A program made the translations under genes and the position numbers. Positions 10,158 to 19,059 of a stretch of DNA of 64,000 nucleotides are shown here, in pieces. This stretch comes from Algoriphagus lacus (GTDB taxonomy: Bacteria; Bacteroidota; Bacteroidia; Cytophagales; Cyclobacteriaceae), in contig NZ_QXML01000004.1 in the NCBI RefSeq assembly GCF_003583985.1, positions 62,001-126,000 on the forward strand, read 5' to 3'. The notes under the pieces were generated by a model. The model saw only the letters and a list, made by a program, of their open reading frames with translations. It made no database searches and was not told the origin of the DNA. Each line of letters starts with the position of its first letter. The first letter of the stretch is position 1.

Positions 10158-10270
10158 GGAATTTATAGTCCCGATTGAGACCCTCTCAACCGGCAGGAAT
10201 TGGCACCTTGGATTTTCCAGGTTGCCAGAGGGTCACCGAGCCTGTCTCTCGCCTCTTCTTTATAAATCCC
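10158..10270 (-). ncRNA. SAM-I (S-box) riboswitch aptamer
   Basis: Read on the minus strand the segment has P1 arms GGGATTTATA (10270-10261) and TATAAATTCC (10167-10158) that pair with one G-U. Inside are the S-box landmarks in order: AAGAAGAGGCGAGAG, CTCTGGCAACC and GGTGCCAATTCC, followed by the GAGAGGG strand. It senses S-adenosylmethionine and should lower metY-metX expression when SAM is abundant. The aptamer ends about 180 nt before the metY ATG, so the expression platform lies in that stretch; I could not identify a clear terminator/antiterminator pair there. Confidence 0.93.
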
Positions 10271-10306
10271 AACACCAAAAAGTGAAAGGACACTGCAAAT
10301 AAAAGT

Positions 10307-10345
10307 GCAGGAAACGGAAATTCAAAACTTAAATCCGCTTCCTGC
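10307..10345 (-). terminator. Terminator of the sulP-can operon
   Basis: Arms GCAGGAAGCGGA and TCCGTTTCCTGC (minus strand) form a 12-bp stem with one G-U pair around a 15-nt loop. An ACTTTTATTTG tail follows. It lies 9 nt beyond the can stop codon and separates that operon from the SAM riboswitch. The tail region also resembles a -7 box, so the metY promoter may overlap it. Confidence 0.7.
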
Positions 10346-10353
10346 TAAAATTT

Positions 10354-11010
10354 TTAAATGGGATCATTGAGCAATTGCTCTGGATCCAGTCTGAAAATGG
10401 GATTAACGTTGTTTAAATCTGGTTCAATTTTTATCAATTCTTTCACCAAACCATTGTTTAATCCGTAAACCCAGCCATAAATGTGAGGCGCTTTGCGAAT
10501 ATGCCAAGCCTTCTGAACGATGGATGTTTTCATTAAATCCTGGCATTGCTCCATTACATTCAGCTCTACCAATCGATTGACTCTGGATGAGTGATCTTCA
10601 ATGGAATCAATTTCTTTTTGGTACATTTTATATACCTCTTTGATATTTCGGAGCCACTTATTGATCAAACCGAAGTGTTTGTTGCCTAAAGCAGCTTCAA
10701 TCCCTCCGCAACCATAGTGGCCACAAACGATGATATGCTCGACTTTCAATACATCCACGGCATACTGTAAAACGCTCAATAAATTGAGGTCGGTGTGAAC
10801 GACCATGTTTGCAATATTTCGATGAACAAAAACCTCTCCCGGATCTGTACCTGTTATTTCATTTGCAGGTACACGGCTATCGGAACATCCAATCCAAAGA
10901 AATTTAGGCTTTTGCTGATGTGCAAGACGGCTAAAAAAGTCCTTGTCTGTTCTGATTTTTTCCTCAGACCAAGCTTTGTTTTGTAAAAGAAGTTTATCGT
11001 ATGGATTCAT
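10354..11010 (-). CDS. can: Beta-class carbonic anhydrase
   Basis: Interconverts CO2 and bicarbonate in the cytoplasm. The zinc ligands of the beta class are visible: C42 and D44 in GCSDSRVPANE, and H98 and C101 in CGHYGCGG. The Asp-Arg dyad (D44, R46) is intact. Length 218 aa, normal. The start codon overlaps the sulP stop (ATGA, 4 nt), so translation is coupled to the SulP transporter, which points to bicarbonate supply. Confidence 0.93.
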   Translation of the reverse strand: MNPYDKLLLQNKAWSEEKIRTDKDFFSRLAHQQKPKFLWIGCSDSRVPANEITGTDPGEVFVHRNIANMVVHTDLNLLSVLQYAVDVLKVEHIIVCGHYGCGGIEAALGNKHFGLINKWLRNIKEVYKMYQKEIDSIEDHSSRVNRLVELNVMEQCQDLMKTSIVQKAWHIRKAPHIYGWVYGLNNGLVKELIKIEPDLNNVNPIFRLDPEQLLNDPI

Positions 11011-12548
11011 AAGTGTTTTTGTAGATTATATGAAAATCCTTCCAGAGTTATGGTAATGTTTTTTGAAGGTGCTGTTGCAATGAAATCATTTAAAACTTCC
11101 TGAATGTCATGATCAATAAACTGGGCTTTTTGGGCATTTAGGATTACACTACTGCCTTGAGGTATTTCAGCTAATTTATTCAATAAGATGGCTTTATTTA
11201 AAAAAGAAACATCTTTTTGAAGTTTTACAAGGTAATTCCCTCCAAGCTCTGTGACCGTAATGGCTCTTTGAAAATTGGTTTTCATGACAAAAAACAACCC
11301 AAACACCATTCCTATTCCAATTCCTACCAATAAGTCGGTCAAGAGAATGGCTACAATTGTGACCATAAAAGGAATGAATTGGGCAATACCTTTTTCATAG
11401 GAAGAAATGAATATAGACGGTTTGGCTAATTTAAATCCAACTAGAAAAAGTACAGCAGCCAAGCAACTCAATGGGATCTTGCTTAAAAGCCCCGGGATAA
11501 CCAAAACAAGAATAGCCAGAAGAAATCCATGAATTATGGCTGAAAGCTTTGTTCGTCCTCCGGATGCAATATTGGCTGAACTCCTCACGATAACTGCAGT
11601 GATCGGCAGTCCTCCTATCAATCCGGAAAGTGTATTGCCAATTCCTTGGGCTACCAATTCCTTACTTGCTGGTGTAATCCTTTTGTATGGATCCATTTTA
11701 TCCGCAGCATCAATACTCAGCAAGGTTTCAATGCTTGCAATGGCAGCTAAAGTAAAAGCAACTACCCAGAATTCCGGTGAGGTAAAAAGCCCAAAATCCG
11801 GAAAAGTCAATAACGAACCCAATTCAGAAACTGAATTTACCATCGGAATATTCACCAAGTGTTCCCCATCAAGCTTCCAATCCGGTTTGATGATGCTATA
11901 AAGTTCATTGATCACAATCCCGGAAACTACCGCCCATAGGGCACCTGGTACTATCCCAAATATTTTGTGGTTTTTTAGTCGTGGATTTTCAAAGGAAATC
12001 AGAATGGCCAAGGCAACCAAAACAATCGGGATTGCACCGGGGCTGAAGTATTGAAAGGCATACCATATCTCTGTAAAGGTATTATGCTGGTCTGCCTGAA
12101 GAAAAGTTTCATCACCCATGGTATCCTTGTCATAGCCTAGGGCGTGGGGAATTTGCTTCAAAATCAAAATCAAGCCGATTGCACTCAACATTCCTTTAAT
12201 TACCGAATGGGGGAAATAATAACCCAAAACCCCAGCCTTTAACAACCCAAGAAAAAGCTGAATCAATCCTGCCATTACAACAGCTCCAAGAAATAACTGA
12301 AATGTGCCAAGGGAAGAAATGGAATCTAAAACGATAACAGTTAGCCCAGCTGCTGGTCCGCTGACGCTTACATGGGAACCTGAAAGTGCTCCAACGACAA
12401 TTCCACCAACGATTCCGGCAATCAACCCGGCCATTGGTGGTGCCCCACTGGCAATGGCAATACCTAAACAAAGAGGAAGTGCTACTAAAAATACCACCAA
12501 ACTCGCTTTTAGGTCGTATTTCAAGTTTTCACCAAACAGGTTATCCAT
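11007..12548 (-). CDS. SulP family anion (probably bicarbonate) transporter
   Basis: Inner-membrane transporter with 513 residues and about 12 to 14 membrane helices. The N-terminus (DLKASLVVFLVALPLCLGIA) and the SGSHVSVSGPAAGLTVI and ALAAIASIETLLSIDAAD motifs (the latter preceded by FT) are typical of SulP. The C-terminus has a compact STAS-like region (about 425-513) with QGSSVILNAQKAQFIDHDIQ. The 4-nt overlap with can strongly suggests Na+/bicarbonate or bicarbonate transport rather than sulfate transport. That substrate assignment is inferred from context. Confidence 0.88.
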   Translation of the reverse strand: MDNLFGENLKYDLKASLVVFLVALPLCLGIAIASGAPPMAGLIAGIVGGIVVGALSGSHVSVSGPAAGLTVIVLDSISSLGTFQLFLGAVVMAGLIQLFLGLLKAGVLGYYFPHSVIKGMLSAIGLILILKQIPHALGYDKDTMGDETFLQADQHNTFTEIWYAFQYFSPGAIPIVLVALAILISFENPRLKNHKIFGIVPGALWAVVSGIVINELYSIIKPDWKLDGEHLVNIPMVNSVSELGSLLTFPDFGLFTSPEFWVVAFTLAAIASIETLLSIDAADKMDPYKRITPASKELVAQGIGNTLSGLIGGLPITAVIVRSSANIASGGRTKLSAIIHGFLLAILVLVIPGLLSKIPLSCLAAVLFLVGFKLAKPSIFISSYEKGIAQFIPFMVTIVAILLTDLLVGIGIGMVFGLFFVMKTNFQRAITVTELGGNYLVKLQKDVSFLNKAILLNKLAEIPQGSSVILNAQKAQFIDHDIQEVLNDFIATAPSKNITITLEGFSYNLQKHL

Positions 12549-12646
12549 AGGTATTTTAGGTATAGTGCTTTCCGGATTGGAATGTTACCTAAAAGTAGAT
12601 TTTTGCTATGAATGTTTATAAAAAAATTTGATGGATGAGATGAAGT

Positions 12647-13981
12647 TTATTTAATTAATTTTTGGTACGCAGCATCAATTTTCTGGAAATCAAATTCCGC
12701 GTTTGCCTTTTTCATTTTACCCTGAATTTCAACCAAACAAAGATTTCCAATACTTCCCTCATGGGTATGAGATAAGCTATTCTGATTAGGGGCAAAATTA
12801 TCGGCCTCTATTTCCATCCCTACTTGTTTGTAAGCATCCCGGAATGGGACGCCACTCAATACCAATTCATTGACGGCTTCCACAGAGAACAAGTGCTTGT
12901 AAAAAGAATCCAGCAGGATATTTTGACGGACCTTTATTGATTGAAGCATAAAAGTGCTCATGCTGAGGCAGGATTTCAGCTTCTCGATAGCCGGAAAAAT
13001 TTCCTCTTTGAGTAATTGCATGTCCCGATGATACCCAGTGCTCATATTGGTCAATAATAAACTGACAGCAGTCGGTACAGCTTGAATCTGATTGGTTTTT
13101 GCTCGGATCAACTCAAAAACATCCGGGTTTTTCTTATGGGGCATAATACTGCTTCCCGTAGTCAAATCATCCGGAAAAGAAATGAAGGCAAAATGCTGAT
13201 TCATAAACAAACAGACATCCGTTGCCAGTTTATTTAATGTGCCACTGATTCCTGCAAGGGCAAAAGCCAAAGTTCGCTCAGTTTTGCCGCGACTGTTTTG
13301 TGCATTGATGACATTGTGATGAAGATCTGAAAATCCCAAAAGTTCCGTTGTAAGCGTCCGGTCCAGCGGAAAACTGGATCCATAGCCGGCTGCAGAGCCT
13401 AATGGATTCTTGTTACTGAGATCAAAAGCTGATTTCAGCAACCCCATATCCTCAGCCAAACCTTCAGCAAAAGAGCCAAACCAAAGACCGAATGAAGATG
13501 GCATGGCCAATTGGGTATGGGTATAACCTGGCATCAGGTCATTTTTGTGCTTTTCAGAAAGCTCGATCAGCAGGTCAAAAAGAATTTGGGCTTCTTCGGC
13601 AATATCCCTGATGGCTGATCGATAAAACAACTTCAGGTCTACCAAAACCTGATCATTTCGGCTTCTTCCACTGTGAAGTTTTTTACCAACCTCTCCATAA
13701 CGCTCAGTCAGGAGAAATTCGACTTGGGAATGAACATCTTCAACACCGGGTGCTATGGAGAATTTTCCCTGTTCAATTTCATGGTAAATTTCCTTCAGCC
13801 CCTGTTGTAAAATCTTGTTATCCTCAGCCGTCAACAGCCCGATTTTAGTCAACATGTGGGCATGGGCCATGGATCCCAACACGTCAAAAGGTGCCAGAAT
13901 TAGATCAAATTCCGGATCTCTTCCAATGGTAAATTGTTCGACTTCCTTTTTACTGCCGGTAGCTTTCTGCCAAAGTTTCAT
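12647..13981 (-). CDS. argH: Argininosuccinate lyase
   Basis: Last step of arginine synthesis: splits argininosuccinate to arginine and fumarate. Fumarase/aspartase superfamily, 444 aa. The signature loop GSSIMPHKKNPD is at residues 276-287; SGRSRNDQV (104-112) and GYTHTQLAMP (152-161) are the other conserved regions. It is the last gene of the arginine cluster, 6 nt after the M20 peptidase gene. It is slightly shorter than E. coli ArgH (457 aa), with no missing motif. Confidence 0.95.
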   Translation of the reverse strand: MKLWQKATGSKKEVEQFTIGRDPEFDLILAPFDVLGSMAHAHMLTKIGLLTAEDNKILQQGLKEIYHEIEQGKFSIAPGVEDVHSQVEFLLTERYGEVGKKLHSGRSRNDQVLVDLKLFYRSAIRDIAEEAQILFDLLIELSEKHKNDLMPGYTHTQLAMPSSFGLWFGSFAEGLAEDMGLLKSAFDLSNKNPLGSAAGYGSSFPLDRTLTTELLGFSDLHHNVINAQNSRGKTERTLAFALAGISGTLNKLATDVCLFMNQHFAFISFPDDLTTGSSIMPHKKNPDVFELIRAKTNQIQAVPTAVSLLLTNMSTGYHRDMQLLKEEIFPAIEKLKSCLSMSTFMLQSIKVRQNILLDSFYKHLFSVEAVNELVLSGVPFRDAYKQVGMEIEADNFAPNQNSLSHTHEGSIGNLCLVEIQGKMKKANAEFDFQKIDAAYQKLIK

Positions 13982-13987
13982 AGAGAA

Positions 13988-15070
13988 TCAGATTTGTTTC
14001 GAGCTGAATTCAGCGTATTTGTTGATGATGGAAATGTAGCCTTGAATTCCTTCCCTGATTTCTTCAAGGAAAATGAATTCGTCTGCGGTATGGGAGCGAG
14101 CGGAGTCTCCGGGTCCAATTTTTACTGAAGAAAAAGGAATAAGTGCCTGATCAGAAAGGGTAGGACTTCCGAATTTTTCCAGATCCAACTCTTCTGCCAC
14201 TCGGTACATCAAATGATCACCGGCAAGATGAGATGATTGCAATCGCATCGACCGGGGAGTCAGATCCGCTTTGAGGGCTGACTTTAGCTCTTCGAAAGCT
14301 TCCTCCAAAGTGTAAGCATCCGTGACCCGCACATCCAAAGTATATTCACAAAGATCGGGTACCACATTGTGTTGATGTCCTGCCTTGATAACCGTGGCGG
14401 TCACTTTGGTGCGACCCAAAAACGGGGATGTTTTGAAAAATTCAAAGTTTCGAATCTCGTCCAGGTCATCCAGAGCCAGGTAAATCGCATTGATTCCTTC
14501 CTCCCTTGCAGCATGTCCCGCTTTGCCATGGACTTTTGCATCTATCACGAGCAGACCTTTTTCGGCCACTGCCAGCTTCATTTGAGTAGGTTCGCCCACA
14601 ATCGCCAATTCTGCTTCAGGAAGTTGCGAAATGATAGATGAAATGCCGTTAGAGCCAGAAATTTCCTCTTCGGCTGAAGCTATCATTAGCAAATTGAAGG
14701 GGAGGGGCTTTTCGATAAAATGACAGAAGCAGGCGATCAAGCTGACCAAAGGCCCACCGGCATCATTTGAACCGAGGCCAAAAAGCTTGCCTTCTTCCTC
14801 AATGGGCTGAAAGGGATCTTTCGTATAACCTGAATTGGGCTTGACCGTATCATGATGGGAATTAAGCCAAACAGTTGGCAAAACCGGATTGTATTCACTG
14901 GCAAAAGCCCAGACGTTATTTCCTGAACGATTGGTTTTTATTCTTTTTTGTGCCAAGAAAGATTCAATTTGATCTGCAGTTTGGTCTTCCTCTCTTGAAA
15001 AAGATTGGATTCGGATCAGATCTTTTAGCAGTAATACCGCCTCATCAAAAAGAGAATTTAGAGAGTCCAT
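13988..15070 (-). CDS. argE': M20 metallohydrolase, probable N-acyl-citrulline/ornithine deacylase (ArgE')
   Basis: Zinc peptidase-fold deacylase of 360 aa. Metal and catalytic motifs: WLNSHHDTVKPN (His and Asp), GLGSNDAGGPLVSLI (bridging Asp) and ASAEEEISG (catalytic Glu and metal Glu), then VGEPTQMKLAVAEKG. In Bacteroidota the acyl group stays on through the carbamoyltransferase step and is removed from acyl-citrulline; the neighbouring argF' supports that role here. The start overlaps the argB stop by 1 nt. Substrate acyl group (succinyl or acetyl) cannot be read from this gene. Confidence 0.85.
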   Translation of the reverse strand: MDSLNSLFDEAVLLLKDLIRIQSFSREEDQTADQIESFLAQKRIKTNRSGNNVWAFASEYNPVLPTVWLNSHHDTVKPNSGYTKDPFQPIEEEGKLFGLGSNDAGGPLVSLIACFCHFIEKPLPFNLLMIASAEEEISGSNGISSIISQLPEAELAIVGEPTQMKLAVAEKGLLVIDAKVHGKAGHAAREEGINAIYLALDDLDEIRNFEFFKTSPFLGRTKVTATVIKAGHQHNVVPDLCEYTLDVRVTDAYTLEEAFEELKSALKADLTPRSMRLQSSHLAGDHLMYRVAEELDLEKFGSPTLSDQALIPFSSVKIGPGDSARSHTADEFIFLEEIREGIQGYISIINKYAEFSSKQI

Positions 15071-15870
15071 CAGTACAAGTCGTATCGATTCCGTTCAATC
15101 GTAGTGCCTGAAAGCTTCCCTTTGGCGGCTAGAAGTAGGTTTTCTGCTTTTCCGATCCACACGTTGTTCACCCCCTTTTTTAACGCTTCGAAGGCATTAT
15201 CCAGCTTAGGGATCATGCCGGAATGAATCACATTTTCTTTGCGAAGCTCGGCATAGATATCCTCGTTAATCAATGGGATGATGGAATTTTCATTTTTTTC
15301 ATCCACTAGAACACCGCTTTTGTTGAAGCAGAAATACAGATTGACCTGATGCGATACCGCCAAGCTCGTCGCCAAAGCTGAAGCGATTGAATCCGCGTTA
15401 GTATTGAGCAATTGTCCTTTTTTGTCGTGTGTGATCGCGTTGACCACCGGCTGTAACCCTGTGCTAAGAAGGGTGTCAATCAAACTGACATTGATCTCCT
15501 GAATGTCACCTACAAAACCGTAATCAATTCCTTTTACCGGACGCTTAATGGATCGGATTAAATTACCGTCTGCTCCTGTCATTCCGATGGCATTCACCTT
15601 CAGAGCCTGAAGTTTGGCTACGATATTTTTATTGATCAAACCTGCATACACCATCGTCACAATGTCCAGCGTATCCTTGTCGGTGATTCTGCGGCCATCC
15701 ACCATTTCAGGCATCACGCCCATAGATTCTCCAAATCGGGATGCCATCACACCTCCTCCGTGAACGAGGATTTTGTGTCCGGGGAATTTTGCAAAAAGCG
15801 TCAGAAATTCATCCAACTTCTCCGGGAAGTCGATGACGTTTCCGCCGATTTTGATAATTGAAATCTTCAT
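15070..15870 (-). CDS. argB: N-acetylglutamate (N-acylglutamate) kinase
   Basis: Phosphorylates N-acylglutamate with ATP. Amino-acid-kinase fold, 266 aa. Motifs: KIGGNVID at the N-terminus (the glycine-rich ATP loop), VHGGGVMASRFGE (substrate loop), and NTNADSIASALATSLAVS. Length is typical for the short, arginine-insensitive hexamer-less form, although feedback control cannot be judged by eye. Its neighbours are argF' (22 nt upstream) and argE' (1-nt overlap). Confidence 0.93.
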   Translation of the reverse strand: MKISIIKIGGNVIDFPEKLDEFLTLFAKFPGHKILVHGGGVMASRFGESMGVMPEMVDGRRITDKDTLDIVTMVYAGLINKNIVAKLQALKVNAIGMTGADGNLIRSIKRPVKGIDYGFVGDIQEINVSLIDTLLSTGLQPVVNAITHDKKGQLLNTNADSIASALATSLAVSHQVNLYFCFNKSGVLVDEKNENSIIPLINEDIYAELRKENVIHSGMIPKLDNAFEALKKGVNNVWIGKAENLLLAAKGKLSGTTIERNRYDLY

Positions 15871-15892
15871 AGGTGTGAGAGCTTAAAAAGGG

Positions 15893-16837
15893 TTAACCCA
15901 GAATAGAACTGAGTACAGCCTGAGCTGCGTAAATTCTGTTTTCTGCCTGCTTTTGTACCAAAGAACGGGAACCATCCAGGATTTCATCTGAGAGCTCCAG
16001 ATTCCTTCTGACAGGTAGACAATGCATTACTTTTGCGTTTTTGGCCTTTTTCAGATGCTTCTCCGTCAACATCCAGCTAGGGTCTGTTGACAGGATTTTG
16101 CCGTAATCATTAAACGAAGACCAGTTTTTAACATACACAAAATCAGCATCTTCCAAGGCTTTGCTTTGATTGTATTCGAGCGTTGCGCCTTTGGTGAAAA
16201 CTTCGTCCAATTCGTATCCTTCAGGGTGGGTAATGGTCAGGTCATAGCCCATACCTAATGTCCATTCGGAAAAACTGTTAGCCACCGCATGAGGAATCGC
16301 TTTGATGTGAGGCCCCCACGTCAGGACTACTTTAGGCTTCTTCTTTCCATCTGAATATTCCTTCATGGTGATCTGATCTGCCAAGCTTTGCAGCGGATGA
16401 CGGATGGCGGACTCCAAACTTACCACAGGCTTTCCGCAGTATTTGACAAATTGGCCAAAGATGAAATCGTTGACATCTTCATCCCGGTTGGTCAGGGAGG
16501 GAAATGCCCGAATCGCAAGAATATCGAAATATGAACCCAATACACCTGCGGCATCTTTGATATGCTCCACTGTCCCTTTGTTCATAATCGCACCCTCTTT
16601 CATCTCAAGTGCCCAGCCTTCTTTGTCCATATTGAGTACGATCGGCTCCATTCCCAGATTCTGGGCAGCGATCTGAGTTGAAACTCGAGTTCTAAGAGAA
16701 GGATTAAGGAAAATGCATCCGACCCTTTTGCCTTGACCTTTGGCCAAGTCAAGTCTGGGGGTTGCTTTATAGGCACGCGCAAGGTCGATCAATTCCTGAC
16801 CCAGTTCTTTGGATTCAAATCGGATAAAATGCTTCAT
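15893..16837 (-). CDS. argF': N-acyl-ornithine carbamoyltransferase (probable N-succinylornithine form)
   Basis: Transfers carbamoyl from carbamoyl phosphate to N-acylated ornithine. 314 aa. The phosphate loop is FLNPSLRTR (residues 43-51) in place of the STRTR of ordinary OTCase; LESAIRHPLQSLAD and HCLPVRRNLELSDE complete the class signature. At the specificity position equivalent to Pro90 of the Bacteroides fragilis succinyl enzyme and Glu92 of the Xanthomonas acetyl enzyme, this protein has Val90 (context TVEHI). Loss of the Glu favours succinylornithine. It sits between argD and argB in the arginine operon. Confidence 0.9.
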   Translation of the reverse strand: MKHFIRFESKELGQELIDLARAYKATPRLDLAKGQGKRVGCIFLNPSLRTRVSTQIAAQNLGMEPIVLNMDKEGWALEMKEGAIMNKGTVEHIKDAAGVLGSYFDILAIRAFPSLTNRDEDVNDFIFGQFVKYCGKPVVSLESAIRHPLQSLADQITMKEYSDGKKKPKVVLTWGPHIKAIPHAVANSFSEWTLGMGYDLTITHPEGYELDEVFTKGATLEYNQSKALEDADFVYVKNWSSFNDYGKILSTDPSWMLTEKHLKKAKNAKVMHCLPVRRNLELSDEILDGSRSLVQKQAENRIYAAQAVLSSILG

Positions 16838-16863
16838 TTCAGTGTAAAAGGGATGAAAAAGAC

Positions 16864-17997
16864 TCAGGCGCTAAGAACTTCTTTTAAGGCGACCAAGAAC
16901 GAATTTAATTGATTCCATTCGATGGACAAGGGTGGAAGCAGTCGTATCGTTTGCTTTTTGGAAGCAGATCCAGTAAACATGTGGTATTTCTTCACCAATT
17001 CAGATCGCACAGGTCCTGCGTCACGGTCCAGGTCAATTCCGATCATCAGTCCTTTTCCTCTGACTTCAGTAATTCCGGGAATTTGCTTCAGTTCAGCAAT
17101 CAGTTTTTCTCCCAATTCCAAAGCCTTGGCTTGAAGGTTTTCAGCCTCCAAAACTTCCAAAACAGCTAATCCTGCCGCACATGCGAGATGGTTTCCTCCG
17201 AAAGTTGTCCCAAGCAATCCGTGACTGGCTTTGAATTCAGGTGAAATCAGCAAACCTCCGATTGGAAAACCGTTGCCCATGCCTTTGGCCATGCTGATCA
17301 GGTCAGGCATGATGCCATCCACCCACTGATGGGCGAAGAAGCGTCCGGTTCTACCATAGCCTGATTGGACCTCGTCCAAAATCAGTTTGGCTTCATATTT
17401 TTTGGCCAAAGAAGAGATGCCCTGAAGAAATTCAGCAGAAGGCACTTGAATTCCGCCTACACCTTGGATTCCCTCTATGATAATTCCCGCAATGGTATTG
17501 GATTTCAAAGCTTCTTCAGTATCGTCCAAATCACCCCAAGGTAGGATGTGAAAATCTTCCCGGGCATTTGATGGGGCAACTATTTTAGGGTTGTCTGTCA
17601 GTGCAACAGCTCCAGAGGTTCTGCCATGAAAAGAACCGGAGTAGGCGATAAACCCTGATTTCCCGGTGGCGAAAGAAGCCATTTTGATGGCATTTTCATT
17701 GGCCTCAGCTCCGGAATTGCAGAGGAAAAGCTGGTAATCGTGTAAACAGGAAAGATGGCCGAGCTTGTCAGCAAATTCCTTTTGAATCGGAATCTCGATT
17801 GAATTGGAGTAGAACGCGATTTTGTCCAATTGATCCTTGATCCGCTTTACATAATGTGGGTGAGTATGTCCGATGGAAATCACCGCATGACCTCCATACA
17901 AATCCAAATATTCTTGACCCTGATCATCCCAAAGTTGGCAACCCTCAGCTTTGACCAAGGTGACCGGGATTAGGGGATATACGTCGAATAAATTCAT
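16864..17997 (-). CDS. argD: Acetylornithine/succinylornithine aminotransferase
   Basis: Class III PLP aminotransferase, 377 aa, that makes N-acyl-ornithine from the semialdehyde and glutamate. The PLP lysine lies in SMAKGMGNGFPIGG; other motifs are GGHAVISIGHTHP, FCNSGAEANENA-like text (LCNSGAEANENAIKMA), FHGRTSGAVALT and LDEVQSGYGRTG. Start ATG at 17997. It is 93 nt downstream of argC, the only large gap in the cluster, and this gap carries short repeats. Confidence 0.94.
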   Translation of the reverse strand: MNLFDVYPLIPVTLVKAEGCQLWDDQGQEYLDLYGGHAVISIGHTHPHYVKRIKDQLDKIAFYSNSIEIPIQKEFADKLGHLSCLHDYQLFLCNSGAEANENAIKMASFATGKSGFIAYSGSFHGRTSGAVALTDNPKIVAPSNAREDFHILPWGDLDDTEEALKSNTIAGIIIEGIQGVGGIQVPSAEFLQGISSLAKKYEAKLILDEVQSGYGRTGRFFAHQWVDGIMPDLISMAKGMGNGFPIGGLLISPEFKASHGLLGTTFGGNHLACAAGLAVLEVLEAENLQAKALELGEKLIAELKQIPGITEVRGKGLMIGIDLDRDAGPVRSELVKKYHMFTGSASKKQTIRLLPPLSIEWNQLNSFLVALKEVLSA

Positions 17998-18000
17998 TTT

Positions 18001-18090
18001 AAAGTTCGAGTTACGAAGTACGAATTAGAAAAATCAAATTTCGATTTTCAGATTTTTGATTTCGGATCGACCGAAATCCCAACTCCGAAA
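18001..18090. repeat. Repeat-rich spacer with inverted repeat inside the arginine operon
   Basis: The argC-argD spacer contains near-tandem units (TTCGAGT, TACGAAG, TACGAAT at 18005-18027) and a perfect 8-bp inverted repeat GATTTCGG/CCGAAATC with a 5-nt loop (18058-18078). A further CCGAAATC copy starts at 18085 and runs into the argC stop. It could be an RNA processing or attenuation site, or just a dispersed intergenic repeat. Confidence 0.5.
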
Positions 18091-19059
18091 TCAGAAAGCA
18101 ATAGATTTCAGGTTTAGCCCCATTTTTTCATCCAGTCCAAAGGCCAAATTGAAATTCTGAACTGCCTGACCGGAAGCTCCCTTGAGCAGGTTGTCGATTG
18201 CCGAATAAATGACCAATTGTCCGGCTTCTTTCTGGACAAAAAGGAAACACTTATTCGTATTAACTGCTTGCTTCAGGTCGATGTCTTGCGTTGATACATG
18301 GGTAAAAGCAGCAGTTTGATAAAATTCCTGATAGGCTTTAACTGCTTCTTGTTCTGTTCCTTCAAAAGGAAAATATGCCGTCACCCAAATCCCTCTGGAA
18401 AAATTCCCACGGTAAGGTACAAACAACAATTCTGAATTGAAGTCTGCATTCAACTGCCTGAAAGTCTGTTTGATTTCTTTTAAATGCTGATGGGTAAACA
18501 GCTTGTAAACCGACATATTGCCGGTTCGGTAACTGAAGTGGGAAGTTTCTGCCAGTTTTTTTCCTGCTCCAGTACTTCCGGTGATTCCGGAGATTTGGAC
18601 TGCATCTTTCACCCATCCTTTTGAAATGGCCGGTGCCAAAGCCAGCTGAATCCCTGTTGCAAAACAACCTGGATTGGCAATTCGCTTTGCAGTTTTGATT
18701 TTACCGGCATTCACCTCAGGTAGTCCATACAGAAATCCGTTGGATTCGTCCCTGAAATCAGTGGAAAGGTCAATGATAACCGTTTCGGATGGAAAGGGGT
18801 GAGCCTCCAGAAATCCTTTGGTTTCACCATGAGGTAAGCCCAAGAAAACGGCGTCCACGCTATTCAATGGCACTTCATCTGTAAATACCAATTCGGTATC
18901 TCCGATCAAATCAGGATGAACATCGGTTACTTTTTTGCCTTTTTGGCTGTTGGAATGGACGCAAACAAGGTCACAGGCTGGGTGATGAACCAGTATCCGG
19001 AGCAGTTCCCCTCCGGTGTATCCGGCAGCACCGATGACTGCGGTTCGAATCTTAGTCAT
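18091..19059 (-). CDS. argC: N-acetyl-gamma-glutamyl-phosphate reductase
   Basis: NADPH-dependent reductase giving N-acylglutamate semialdehyde. 322 aa. Rossmann motif GAAGYTGGELLRIL (residues 10-23) and catalytic C132 in NPGCFATG. GLPHGET and STDFR are also conserved. ATG at 19059 overlaps the end of argG by 8 nt, so the two are translationally coupled. Length is normal for the short class. Confidence 0.94.
   Translation of the reverse strand: MTKIRTAVIGAAGYTGGELLRILVHHPACDLVCVHSNSQKGKKVTDVHPDLIGDTELVFTDEVPLNSVDAVFLGLPHGETKGFLEAHPFPSETVIIDLSTDFRDESNGFLYGLPEVNAGKIKTAKRIANPGCFATGIQLALAPAISKGWVKDAVQISGITGSTGAGKKLAETSHFSYRTGNMSVYKLFTHQHLKEIKQTFRQLNADFNSELLFVPYRGNFSRGIWVTAYFPFEGTEQEAVKAYQEFYQTAAFTHVSTQDIDLKQAVNTNKCFLFVQKEAGQLVIYSAIDNLLKGASGQAVQNFNLAFGLDEKMGLNLKSIAF

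Noticed and set aside
12196..12471. Alternative minus-strand frame inside sulP, rich in Cys and Trp
   Set aside because: Out-of-frame shadow; the sulP frame holds the helices and family motifs.
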